A stretch of DNA of 10,253 nucleotides. Source: UBA6544 sp049601975. GTDB lineage: Bacteria; Pseudomonadota; Alphaproteobacteria; UBA8366. The DNA lies in contig JBMYRC010000141.1 of the NCBI GenBank assembly GCA_049601975.1, positions 1 through 10,253 of the forward strand. Direction: 5' to 3'. Shown here piece after piece: positions 1 through 6,680 of the stretch (within the stretch, counting starts at the first letter, position 1; every line of letters starts with the position of its first letter). Below the pieces are notes generated by a model, which worked only from the letters and a program-made list of their open reading frames with translations, searched no databases and was not told the DNA's origin. The translations under genes were made by a program, and so were the position numbers.

Positions 1-560
1 CCCTCAATATGTTCGAGGCACGAATTCGACATTACGATATCCGCCGTAAATCCGGGCGCCGCTTGCTCCAGTCCGACCGCCTCGACCTTTAATCCATCCG
101 CAAGACGGGTGCGAAAGGTGTGGTAATCCATCAGAGCGCCGAACGCTTCCACCAGCGCCGCATGATGGGGCCGCAGATACGCCTCCGCCACGGCAGGGTC
201 GTCAATCGCACCCTCAATCCAATCCGGGTCCACGCCATAGACCTGAGCCGCCCCTCTAAAGATCGCCATCAGTCCGCAACCCGCGAGCGGCCCGGGGCCA
301 ATCTCGATTACTTTACGGTCGGCGAAATCAATTGGTTGCCACCCGACCCGCTCTTGAAGCAAAGCTTCCTGCGTCCGGAAAAACCCGAACAACCTGTCCG
401 GTTGCAGATCTCTCGGCGAATGTACGATTTCAGCCACACGCACCGCTCGCTTATCCGACCACGGCAATCGTTTGGCAATTTTCGCATAAACGAGACGCGG
501 CGGTAGCTCGCGCACCAATTTAAGGCGATGGGCAAGATTACCGATAGCTCCCAGATTCAT
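1..560 (-). CDS. Class I SAM-dependent methyltransferase, partial (3' end beyond the window)
   Basis: The minus strand is open from an ATG at 560 to the left edge, giving 186 codons with no stop. The fold is shown by glycine-rich motif I, VIEIGPGPLAG, at about residues 84-94, which binds S-adenosylmethionine. It is followed by VYGVDPDW (108-115), whose acidic residue at 111 should contact the ribose, and by DIVMSNSCLEHIE (174-186), the post-strand-4 motif of Methyltransf_11/23-type enzymes. The first 80 residues are basic and helical and may form a substrate-specific cap. The substrate cannot be read. A GTG 13 codons upstream (599) is in frame, and neither start has a clear Shine-Dalgarno, so the start is uncertain. 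The gene is divergent from the dioxygenase, with 128 bases between them. I am sure of the methyltransferase fold and unsure of the role. Confidence 0.85.
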   Translation of the reverse strand, partial: MNLGAIGNLAHRLKLVRELPPRLVYAKIAKRLPWSDKRAVRVAEIVHSPRDLQPDRLFGFFRTQEALLQERVGWQPIDFADRKVIEIGPGPLAGCGLMAIFRGAAQVYGVDPDWIEGAIDDPAVAEAYLRPHHAALVEAFGALMDYHTFRTRLADGLKVEAVGLEQAAPGFTADIVMSNSCLEHIE

Positions 561-688
561 CGCCGCCCCATTTGGATCGCTGACCTCATTCCGCTTCACA
601 ATCGCGCTATCTTTGGAACCAATCCACGAGAGATATGGTTAGACTACGCACCGGCCCAGAATAGACCGCCCAGCGGAAGAGGGAAACG

Positions 689-1387
689 ATGACGACAAAA
701 ATCTCGCGACGCCACGCACTCATACACTCCGGTGCTTTCGGCACAGCTTTCCTCACTGGCATGCAAGTGCCGTCCACCTTCGCCATATGGCTGGCAGAGA
801 CACCCCGGCAACCGGCAGGTCCGTTCTATCATCCGTTCGAGCCACTCTCCCTCGATAACGATCTAGTGCTACGCGAAGGTCGCGATCAACCTGCGGACGG
901 CGATATTATCTACCTCAAAGGCATCGTTCGCGACCAAACAGGAAAACCCATCCCTAAGGCCCGCGTCGAGATATGGCAGGCCAACGCTTACGGTCGCTAT
1001 AACCATCCCCAGCACGCAAATTCAAACCTGAAGATCGATCCGAACTTCCTTGGGTTCGGTCATACATTGACCGATGAGACCGGGGCTTATCGATTCCGTT
1101 CCATCAAACCCGCGCCCTATCCGGACAGCGCCGCATGGATTCGCCCACCGCATATTCATTTCGCCGTCTTCCCGCCGAGTGGGCGCGAGTGGGCGACACA
1201 AATGTATTTTCGCGGCGAAGAATTAAACGCCACCGATTTTTTGCTGCGCCGCCTGCCAAACGATGCCGACCGCGCACGTGTTATCGTCGATTTCCGCCCG
1301 GTGCCAAATGCACCGGACCCGAACGCGGCATTGGGCGAGTTCGAGATCGTTCTCGGCATGCCGGGCGTCACCCTCGACAAAGCATAA
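689..1387 (+). CDS. Intradiol ring-cleavage dioxygenase (protocatechuate 3,4-dioxygenase beta-like), possibly Tat-exported
   Basis: This 232-residue protein belongs to the non-haem Fe(III) intradiol dioxygenases, which open catechol-type rings between the two hydroxyls using O2. TPRQPAGPFYHP (38-49) matches the family's entry motif. The expected iron ligands are all visible: Tyr104 in GRYNHP, Tyr144 in PYPDSAAW, and His155 and His157 in IRPPHIHF, with Arg152 beside them. The core resembles the beta (PcaH) subunit. No alpha subunit or other beta-ketoadipate gene is nearby, so protocatechuate itself is not proven as substrate. The N-terminus has SRRHALIHSG with paired arginines at 7-8 and a moderately hydrophobic stretch, suggesting a twin-arginine leader, though the hydrophobic part is weak. 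The start is supported by GAAGAGGG at 676-683. The EamA transporter follows after 66 bases on the same strand and may be co-transcribed. Confidence 0.9.
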   Translation: MTTKISRRHALIHSGAFGTAFLTGMQVPSTFAIWLAETPRQPAGPFYHPFEPLSLDNDLVLREGRDQPADGDIIYLKGIVRDQTGKPIPKARVEIWQANAYGRYNHPQHANSNLKIDPNFLGFGHTLTDETGAYRFRSIKPAPYPDSAAWIRPPHIHFAVFPPSGREWATQMYFRGEELNATDFLLRRLPNDADRARVIVDFRPVPNAPDPNAALGEFEIVLGMPGVTLDKA

Positions 1388-1453
1388 GCAGCCCTATTGT
1401 TGCCCCGCCACACATCTCTATAGTTTGTCGCGCTGCTCATCGAAGGTACGCGC

Positions 1454-2365
1454 GTGACCCCCACAACCGGCAAATCCGCTATTCCACCGAAGGCCATCCT
1501 GCTGCTGGTTCTGATTACGCTCGCGTTCGGCTCCGGCTGGCCGATTATGAAATATGGCGTCGTCGAATTACCGGTTCTTACCTTCCGTTGGTTAACGGCG
1601 ATTTTGAGCGGTGTCGGCGTGCTCACTCTCGCCGCTATCATGGGACATCGGCTGCGCCTGTATCGTGAAGAAATCGGCATCGCCTTCCTCTGTGGCCTCT
1701 TCAACGTCACCGGTTGGTTCTATTTCTCGGGCCTCGGTCTCACCTTGCTCAGCGCCGGGCGGTCGACAATCCTCGCCTATACACATCCCCTCTTCGCCTT
1801 TCTCATCGCGCTCGCGATTGGCCGCGATCGGTTATCGCCGCGCCGAATCTTTGGACTAACCTGCGGTATGGGTGCGGTCGCGGCGCTCTCGGCGCAGAAT
1901 TTCTCCACCTTCGGTGACCTGCCGTTCGGTGTCTTGGCCATGCTGGCGGCGGCGGTATGTTTCGCGACTGGAGCTAATCTGCAAAAGCGAGCGTGGCGCA
2001 CGCCGTCGACGGTCCTTGCTGGATGGCAGCTTCTGCTCGGCGGATTGCCGTTGGGCATCCTCTCGCTGATCTTCGACGCCGATCCATTCGCCAATTTCAC
2101 GATATTGGGTATCGGCGCGGTCGCCTACACGGTTCTTATCGGAAATATGATCGGCTTCGTGTTGTGGCTGAAACTATTGGAATTCATCCCCGCCCCCATC
2201 GCCACCTTGAGCCTGTTGCCCGTGCCGATGATCGGCATTACATCTGGCGTCATCATCCTAGGCGAAAGCGTTGGATGGCAGGAAGGCGCAGCATTGGTAT
2301 TAATTACCATGGCTCTGGCCAGCACGCTGACCCTACCGTCGCTCACGGCACTTAAAAAGCGTTAG
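1454..2365 (+). CDS. EamA / drug-metabolite-transporter family permease
   Basis: This 303-residue, very hydrophobic inner-membrane protein is built of two EamA repeats, roughly 13-147 and 157-297, together giving about ten transmembrane helices. Family features include the early segment ITLAFGSGWPIMKYG (21-35), which begins the first repeat, and LGESVGWQEGAALVLI (269-284) near the end of the second. The acidic LGE motif there is typical of the family. A short basic tail, KKR, ends the protein. Members export or import small metabolites such as amino acids, sugars or nucleosides, and the substrate cannot be predicted here. The start codon is GTG, chosen because GAAGG at 1442-1446 lies seven bases upstream and the hydrophobic core begins shortly after. 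It lies 66 bases downstream of the dioxygenase on the same strand. It converges on the MarR remnant with 44 bases between them, where I see no convincing terminator. Confidence 0.9.
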   Translation: MTPTTGKSAIPPKAILLLVLITLAFGSGWPIMKYGVVELPVLTFRWLTAILSGVGVLTLAAIMGHRLRLYREEIGIAFLCGLFNVTGWFYFSGLGLTLLSAGRSTILAYTHPLFAFLIALAIGRDRLSPRRIFGLTCGMGAVAALSAQNFSTFGDLPFGVLAMLAAAVCFATGANLQKRAWRTPSTVLAGWQLLLGGLPLGILSLIFDADPFANFTILGIGAVAYTVLIGNMIGFVLWLKLLEFIPAPIATLSLLPVPMIGITSGVIILGESVGWQEGAALVLITMALASTLTLPSLTALKKR

Positions 2366-2409
2366 AAAACCCCGCCGCCGCCGAAGCCTTGGCTGCCGCC
2401 CCTAAACCA

Positions 2410-2828
2410 TTAAAGCCGAGCCAAAATTTCGTTCGCGGTACGCAAGTCGTCCCCCGATACGGAATCCAGCCCCAACGCCATGGTCTGCCGATTGTACATG
2501 TCCTGCAGCTTGCCCCGCACCTGCAACCCCTTCTCTGATAAATGCAGACGAGTGGATCGCTTATCATGGGTGGAGCGTTCTTGAATAAGATAGTCGGCTT
2601 CGACCATCTTGCGGACATTGTAGGATGGGTTCGAGCCGAGATAGTAGCCACGGTTAGTCAGTTCACCAACCGTCACATCATCCTCACCGATGTGATAGAG
2701 GACGACAGCTTGCTCAGCGTTGAGATCGCGCACCCCTTCCGCATCAAGATCTTCCGCACCATCTCCAAAAATTGGCGATGCAGCCGCTCGATCATGCGGA
2801 TAACGCTCAAATATTCGTCGATCTCCAA
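2410..2828 (-). pseudogene. MarR-family winged-helix regulator (LdtR-like), broken by a one-base frameshift
   Basis: Two adjacent minus-strand frames together make one MarR-type repressor of 139 residues. The 5' part starts at a TTG (2828) with AGGAG (2839-2835) six bases upstream. It reads MEIDEYLSVIRMIERLHRQF onward to residue 28, the usual dimerisation helix, and then the frame shifts at about 2745-2746. The 3' part carries the winged helix: LNAEQAVVLYHIG, TVGELTNRGYYLGSNPSYNV (recognition helix region), the wing ERSTHDKRSTRLHLSEKG, and a C-terminal dimerisation helix. Adding one G to restore TTGGAT joins the halves without loss. Left uncorrected, the first frame ends after 51 codons at 2673. 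The LdtR-like assignment rests on the GYYLGSN and SYN motifs as I remember them from alphaproteobacterial relatives. It lies 34 bases after mmsB, so it would be the last gene of that transcript. It could be a true mutation or a sequencing error. Confidence 0.85.
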
Positions 2829-2834
2829 TCCCGT

Positions 2835-2839
2835 CTCCT
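2835..2839 (-). promoter_or_regulatory. Shine-Dalgarno that fixes the TTG start of the MarR gene
   Basis: AGGAG on the minus strand lies six bases before TTG at 2828-2826. An in-frame TAG overlaps it (2840-2838), so no earlier start is possible in that frame, and ATG is absent before the first conserved helix. This supports the 5' half being the true beginning of the regulator and not chance coding potential. Confidence 0.7.
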
Positions 2840-2862
2840 ATGGCGTGGTTGCCGCCCGCAAC

Positions 2863-3759
2863 CTACTCTGCCTTTGAGCCTTTTAACATCCGGATAATAC
2901 CCGAAAAGTCATCCCCGTCGTTGCCTTCATTGCAATACATGCTGAACAACATCGTCGCCGCCGCACCCAGGGGTGTCGTCACATCGAGGCTCTGCGCCGC
3001 ATCTTGGCTCAATTTCAGGTCTTTCAGCATCATCGCGCCGGTGAAGCCCGGGTTATAATCCTTGTTGGCCGGTGTTGTCGGGACCAGTTCGGGCACCGGG
3101 CAATAGTTTGAAAGTGCCCAACTGCCGCCGGACGCCGTGCCGACGATATCGAACAAGGTTTGCCGATCGAGCCCCAGCGCATCAGACAAATTAAAGGCTT
3201 CGCTGATACCGATCATGTTGATCGCCAGCAGCATGTTGTTGCACGCCTTCGCGGCCTGCCCGGCACCGGGACCGCCCGCATGGAAGATGTTCTTGCCCAT
3301 GACATCTAGGAACGGCTTCGCCCGGGCAAAGGTTTCCGCCGAACCACCGCACATGATGGTCAAGGTGCCCGCTTCGGCACCCGTAACACCGCCGGAGACT
3401 GGCGCATCCAACATATCGTATCCGGCATCCGCCGCGGCTTGGTGCATCTCGCGCGAGGTCGCAACATCGATGGTGGATGAATCGATCAGCAAAGTGCCGG
3501 GATCGATGCTCGCGAGCACTTCGCCACTGCCGGCATAAACGTCGTTGACATGGCGTCCCGCCGGCAACATCGTGACAACGGCTTCAACGCCGCTCGCCGC
3601 GTCGGCCGGGCTAGATGCTTGCGCAGCACCCGCATTCACGATCCGGCTCAATGTCTGCCCAACCAGATCGAACGCCTTTACCTCGTGTCCGTCCTTGATC
3701 AGGTTCTGCGCCATGGGGCCGCCCATATTGCCGACGCCGATAAAACCGATTTTCGCCAT
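2863..3759 (-). CDS. mmsB: 3-hydroxyisobutyrate dehydrogenase
   Basis: This 298-residue NAD-dependent enzyme oxidises 3-hydroxyisobutyrate to methylmalonate semialdehyde in valine catabolism. The N-terminal Rossmann motif is GFIGVGNMGGPMA (5-17). The substrate-binding motif of the beta-hydroxyacid dehydrogenase family is DAPVSGGVTGAEAGTL (118-133), and the catalytic lysine is Lys171 in GQAAKACNNML. The C-terminal motif with Lys246-Asp247 (MMLKDLKLS) and the end FSGIIRMLKG are typical of MmsB, as against tartronate-semialdehyde reductase or GLYR-type relatives. Length is normal. The ATG has GGGAGAG about six bases upstream. It is the third gene of the valine cluster, 102 bases after the hydrolase, and the broken MarR gene follows by 34 bases. 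Specificity is supported mainly by the two enzymes upstream. Confidence 0.93.
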   Translation of the reverse strand: MAKIGFIGVGNMGGPMAQNLIKDGHEVKAFDLVGQTLSRIVNAGAAQASSPADAASGVEAVVTMLPAGRHVNDVYAGSGEVLASIDPGTLLIDSSTIDVATSREMHQAAADAGYDMLDAPVSGGVTGAEAGTLTIMCGGSAETFARAKPFLDVMGKNIFHAGGPGAGQAAKACNNMLLAINMIGISEAFNLSDALGLDRQTLFDIVGTASGGSWALSNYCPVPELVPTTPANKDYNPGFTGAMMLKDLKLSQDAAQSLDVTTPLGAAATMLFSMYCNEGNDGDDFSGIIRMLKGSKAE

Positions 3760-3861
3760 GAATTCTCTCCCTCAGATGTCGCCGTCCATGATGCGGCGAA
3801 TTATTTTGCGGTTATTCTATGTGCCCCGCCACGGTGGAGCAAAGCCATTGATCTCACCTGC

Positions 3862-4902
3862 TCAAGTGGGAAACGTCAGGTCACGATTCCCGAGTGATTC
3901 GAAATACGTCTCCACATCGCGCTCGGATAGATCGGAGAGCGCCGCCGGCGACCATTTCGGCGACATATCCTTATCAACGACAACAGCCCGAACTCCTTCA
4001 AAGAAGTCGCTACCCGACATCAGGTGCTGCGACATGCGGTATTCCATGATCATGCAATCGTCGAAATTCAGATGCGCGCCCATGCGCAATTGCCTGTGGG
4101 AAATTTTCTGACTTGTCGGCGATTTCCCGGCCATGATGGAGAGTTGTTTCTCCGCCCATTCGCCGCTTTCCCTTTCCAGAGCCACGATGGTCGCTTCGAC
4201 CGAATCGCCCGCGAAACATCTGTCGATGGCGTCGCGTTGCACCGTGAGGGGCGCTTCGCCCGGCACTTCAGAGAATCGCGCGACCGCTTCCTCGACACCA
4301 CTGCCGCCGCGCAAGGCGTCAATTAGCCCGTCGTGCCGGTCGTTCGGGATATATGCGTCGCAAATACCCGCATAAACACAATCCGCCGCCTTGAGCCGTG
4401 CCCCCGTCATCGCCATGAACATACCAATTTCGCCCGGCAAGCGGGGCAGAAACCAGCTTCCCCCCACATCCGGAAACAGCCCGATGCCCGTCTCCGGCAT
4501 CGCGAACATGGTGTTGTCGGCCGCAATGCGGGTTCCGGCGTGAATGGACAAGCCGACGCCGCCGCCCATGGTAATGCCATCCATGAGCGCGACATACGGT
4601 TTTGGATAATTATGAATGCGCCGGTTGAGGCGATATTCCTCGCGGAAAAACTCTTCGTGCACCGCGCATCCGGGCGTGCCGTCATAGAGTTTCTGGACGT
4701 CGCCGCCGGCACAAAAAGCTTTGTCACCGGCGCCGCGTACAACAATGGCCCTTACTGCGTCATCCCTCTCCCAAGCCGCGAGCTGCGGATCGAAGACCCT
4801 AACCATATTGAGAGTCAGCGCGTTGAGAGCGTGCGGGCGGTTCAGTGTGACCTCCGCGACTCCGTCGCGAAGGTCGAAGCAAATTTCTGGTTTGTCTGTC
4901 AT
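3862..4902 (-). CDS. 3-hydroxyisobutyryl-CoA hydrolase (enoyl-CoA hydratase/isomerase superfamily)
   Basis: This 346-residue crotonase-fold enzyme is predicted to release CoA from 3-hydroxyisobutyryl-CoA, giving 3-hydroxyisobutyrate for MmsB. Seen motifs are the oxyanion loop KAFCAGGDVQKLY (61-73), KPYVALMDGITMGGGVGLS (101-119), and the hydrolase-type active site FAMPETGIGLFPDVGGSWFL (133-152). Glu137 and Asp145 have the spacing of the catalytic pair in human HIBCH. The C-terminal block SDFFEGVRAVVVDKDMSPKW is characteristic of hydrolases in this family and is absent from plain enoyl-CoA hydratases. Length fits. The ATG at 4902 has no Shine-Dalgarno; the coding strand instead reads ACACCTCCCGC directly before it. 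No other start codon lies in frame in the 100-base gap, so I keep this start. It sits between the acyl-CoA dehydrogenase and mmsB on one strand. Confidence 0.92.
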   Translation of the reverse strand: MTDKPEICFDLRDGVAEVTLNRPHALNALTLNMVRVFDPQLAAWERDDAVRAIVVRGAGDKAFCAGGDVQKLYDGTPGCAVHEEFFREEYRLNRRIHNYPKPYVALMDGITMGGGVGLSIHAGTRIAADNTMFAMPETGIGLFPDVGGSWFLPRLPGEIGMFMAMTGARLKAADCVYAGICDAYIPNDRHDGLIDALRGGSGVEEAVARFSEVPGEAPLTVQRDAIDRCFAGDSVEATIVALERESGEWAEKQLSIMAGKSPTSQKISHRQLRMGAHLNFDDCMIMEYRMSQHLMSGSDFFEGVRAVVVDKDMSPKWSPAALSDLSERDVETYFESLGNRDLTFPT

Positions 4903-5002
4903 GCGGGAGGTGTATACGGATTCGTCCGGGAAACACCAGCGCCCGCAGTTGAAACCCTCAGCACCGTAAACGACACTTTCATTGAATGCGCAGCAGGCTC
5001 CT

Positions 5003-6142
5003 TTAGCCGTCGAGCAGTTTCCGCGAAATGATCAGTCGCATGATCTCGTTTGTCCCTTCCAAGATCTGATGGACGCGCACATCACGGAGATGTCGCTCGA
5101 TCGGGTATTCCTTGATATAGCCGTAGCCGCCGTGCAGTTGCAGGGCATCGTTGCAGACCTGAAACCCGGCATCGGTCGCAAAGCGCTTCGCCATCGACGC
5201 ATACATCGTCGCGTTCGGATCTCCGGCATCGAGACTGGCCGCTGCCCGGTGGACCATCAAGCGGGCGGCTTCCAGCTCTGTCGCCATATCGGCCAGCTTA
5301 AATTGCAGCGCCTGGAGGTCGGCGAGCCGTTGGCCGAACTGTTTGCGCTCCTTCATGTAATCGCGCGCCAGCTCTAGGCATTTGCGCGCGGCACCGATAG
5401 AGCACGAAGCGATGTTGATGCGCCCGCCGTCGAGCCCCTTCATCGCGATCTTGAACCCATCACCCTCCTCGCCGATGCGGTTGGCGACCGGGACACGGCA
5501 ATCTTCAAATATGACAGCTGCGGTCGGCTGACTGTTCCAGCCCATCTTGCGCTCGCGCTTGCCGAAAGAGAGACCGGGTGCGTCCTTCTCGATAGCAAGA
5601 CAGGAAATCCCTTTCGGGCTGTCGTCTCCGGTGCGCACCATGGTCACGTATACGTCGCTGCTGCCGCCCCCGGAAATGAATGCCTTGGAGCCGTTCAGCA
5701 CATAATGATCGCCGTCGCGCTTCGCCGTGGTCTTGAGCGCCGCCGCGTCGGAGCCGGAGCCAGGTTCGGTCAGGCAGTAGCTCGCAAAATGCTCCATGGT
5801 CATGAGCTTGGGGAGGAACCGCGCGCGCTGCTCGTCATTGCCGAAGCTGTCGATCATCCAGCTCGCCATGTTGTGGATCGAAATATAGGCTGAGGTCGAC
5901 GTGCAGCCCGCTGCCAACTCTTCGAAAATCACCGTCGCGTCGAGCCGCTTGAGGTCAGAGCCGCCATGCATCTCGCCGCAATAAATACCGGCGAATCCCA
6001 GCGCCGCCGCCTGGCGCAATTCTTCGATGGGAAAGATTGATTGCGCATCCCACTCGGCCGCGTTCGGCGCGAAAACATCTTCCGAGAAACTCCGCGCCGC
6101 ATCCTGAAACGCGCGCTGGTCTTCATTTAGTTGGAAATCCAT
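5003..6142 (-). CDS. Acyl-CoA dehydrogenase, probably isobutyryl-CoA dehydrogenase
   Basis: This 379-residue FAD enzyme has the complete acyl-CoA dehydrogenase plan: an N-terminal helical domain, a middle beta domain with YCLTEPGSGSDAAAL (122-136), and a C-terminal helical domain with RKQFGQRLADLQALQFKLAD (266-285). The catalytic base is Glu362 in HQILEGTNEIM. The ending YPIERHLRDVRVHQILEG with ISRKLL closely resembles mammalian ACAD8, which oxidises isobutyryl-CoA to methacrylyl-CoA, and the two downstream valine-pathway genes agree. Electrons would pass to electron-transfer flavoprotein. AAGGGAG at 6158-6152 lies nine bases before the ATG, and a good promoter (6167-6194) lies just upstream, so this is probably the first gene of the operon. 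A short/branched-chain acyl-CoA dehydrogenase of other specificity is the main alternative. Confidence 0.9.
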   Translation of the reverse strand: MDFQLNEDQRAFQDAARSFSEDVFAPNAAEWDAQSIFPIEELRQAAALGFAGIYCGEMHGGSDLKRLDATVIFEELAAGCTSTSAYISIHNMASWMIDSFGNDEQRARFLPKLMTMEHFASYCLTEPGSGSDAAALKTTAKRDGDHYVLNGSKAFISGGGSSDVYVTMVRTGDDSPKGISCLAIEKDAPGLSFGKRERKMGWNSQPTAAVIFEDCRVPVANRIGEEGDGFKIAMKGLDGGRINIASCSIGAARKCLELARDYMKERKQFGQRLADLQALQFKLADMATELEAARLMVHRAAASLDAGDPNATMYASMAKRFATDAGFQVCNDALQLHGGYGYIKEYPIERHLRDVRVHQILEGTNEIMRLIISRKLLDG

Positions 6143-6166
6143 ATGACCGTGCTCCCTTGCCGCCGG

Positions 6167-6194
6167 ATGATAGGCAGGGGCGGTGACGAGTCAA
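6167..6194 (-). promoter_or_regulatory. Sigma70-like promoter of the valine-degradation operon
   Basis: On the minus strand TTGACT (6194-6189) and TATCAT (6172-6167) are separated by 16 bases. Each matches five of six positions of the TTGACA/TATAAT consensus. Transcription would begin near 6160, giving a leader of about 18 bases that opens with the AAGGGAG ribosome site of the acyl-CoA dehydrogenase gene. The position, orientation and absence of another promoter-like site closer to the gene support it. It is a prediction from sequence only. Confidence 0.5.
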
Positions 6195-6212
6195 TCGCGT
6201 GTATGGCTTCCC

Positions 6213-6479
6213 TTAAAGCGGATAGTCCCGTGTCAGATCGATACCGCAATCCACGATAAACTTCTTGATCTGCTGGACTTCCTGCTTCGGCAAATCGTGC
6301 TTGGCGTGATGTAAGGCGACCGTGTGACCGTTGAGTTTCACCGCAATCTTGCTGTGCTGGCGCTCCTCGATCTCCGCGCCGAGTTCCTGGAAAACGCTTT
6401 ACACCTGTTTGAGCGAGATATTGCCGCTGATCGGGTGGGCAAAAAGAGAATGTAAGATTTTGCGGTGATTGTGGTTTAC
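6213..6479 (-). pseudogene. HicA-like small protein, decayed (lost start codon and internal stop)
   Basis: An 88-codon minus-strand frame carries a recognisable HicA/YcfA-like domain. It has the entry HNHRKILHSLFAHPISGN (3-20), then helix-strand VFQELGAEIEE, strands KIAVKLNGHTVALHHAKHD, and a final helix ending VDCGIDLTRDYPL. It is broken twice. Codon 27 is TAA (6401-6399) where relatives as I recall them have an ordinary residue in the first helix. The expected start is GTA (6479-6477), placed exactly eight bases after a good AGGAG (6492-6488), as if GTG or ATG had mutated. An in-frame ATG exists at 6539, but it would give only 46 residues before the TAA. HicA toxins are small RNA-binding mRNA interferases, but stand-alone relatives of this length have no proven toxin role. 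No HicB partner is next to it. The family call is from motif memory and needs a profile search. Confidence 0.6.
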
Positions 6480-6487
6480 AGAGATGG

Positions 6488-6492
6488 CTCCT
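6488..6492 (-). promoter_or_regulatory. Orphaned Shine-Dalgarno of the HicA-like remnant
   Basis: AGGAG on the minus strand stands eight bases before GTA at 6479-6477, the codon at which the conserved HicA-like N-terminus (NHNHRK) begins. The spacing is ideal for initiation but the codon is not a start, which is why the remnant is read as having lost its start codon. Confidence 0.45.
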
Positions 6493-6571
6493 GTTGTTGA
6501 ATCTCCCAACAGGGTAGCCGAAGGCTGTTTCACGTTCATTGACCCGGATCAATTGCCCCTCCTTCGGGTCC

Positions 6572-6643
6572 GTCATTCCCGCGCAAGCGGGAATCCAGTG
6601 ACTCTGTGGTACCGTTCTAGATTCCCGTCTGCGCGGGAATGAC
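6572..6643. repeat. 72-bp intergenic inverted repeat with nested hairpins
   Basis: The ends GTCATTCCCGCGCA (6572-6585) and its exact reverse complement (6630-6643) form 14-bp arms. Inside them GGGAATC (6589-6595) pairs with GATTCCC (6620-6626). Each half is also its own hairpin, ATTCCCGC-CAA-like loop-GCGGGAAT on the left and ATTCCC/GGGAAT on the right. This ATTCCC(N)GGGAAT design resembles the dRS3/Correia-type and related short repeats scattered between genes in many proteobacteria. It lies between the HicA-like remnant and the hemB promoter, and contains no gene. Confidence 0.8.
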
Positions 6644-6680
6644 ACGATTTATTGGGGAAGAAATGGCGGATACAGACTGC

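Noticed and set aside
120..506. A 128-codon plus-strand frame at the left end
   Set aside because: It is antisense to the methyltransferase, which has clear SAM-binding motifs; this frame has none.
612..639. Promoter TTTGGA...TATGGT before the dioxygenase
   Set aside because: The -35 match is poor (three of six), so it does not rise above chance.
1400..1424. Possible promoter TTGCCC...TATAGT before the EamA gene
   Set aside because: The spacing is only 13 bases, too short for a sigma70 promoter. The gene may be read from the dioxygenase promoter.
2366..2409. Terminator between the convergent EamA and MarR genes
   Set aside because: Only a very short AGCC/GGCT pairing with a two-base loop is visible, with no suitable T tract.
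3779..3799. TCGCCG/CGGCGA hairpin in the leader of mmsB
   Set aside because: Arms of six bases with no T run and no conserved riboswitch features; likely chance in GC-rich DNA.
4333..5031. A 232-codon plus-strand frame
   Set aside because: It is antisense to the well-supported 3-hydroxyisobutyryl-CoA hydrolase, and such frames are common opposite GC-rich genes.
6127..6645. A 172-codon minus-strand open frame across the region upstream of the acyl-CoA dehydrogenase
   Set aside because: Its first residues translate the inverted repeat at 6572-6643 and the rest is out of frame with the HicA-like domain. Its end overlaps the dehydrogenase start. It has no recognisable motif.
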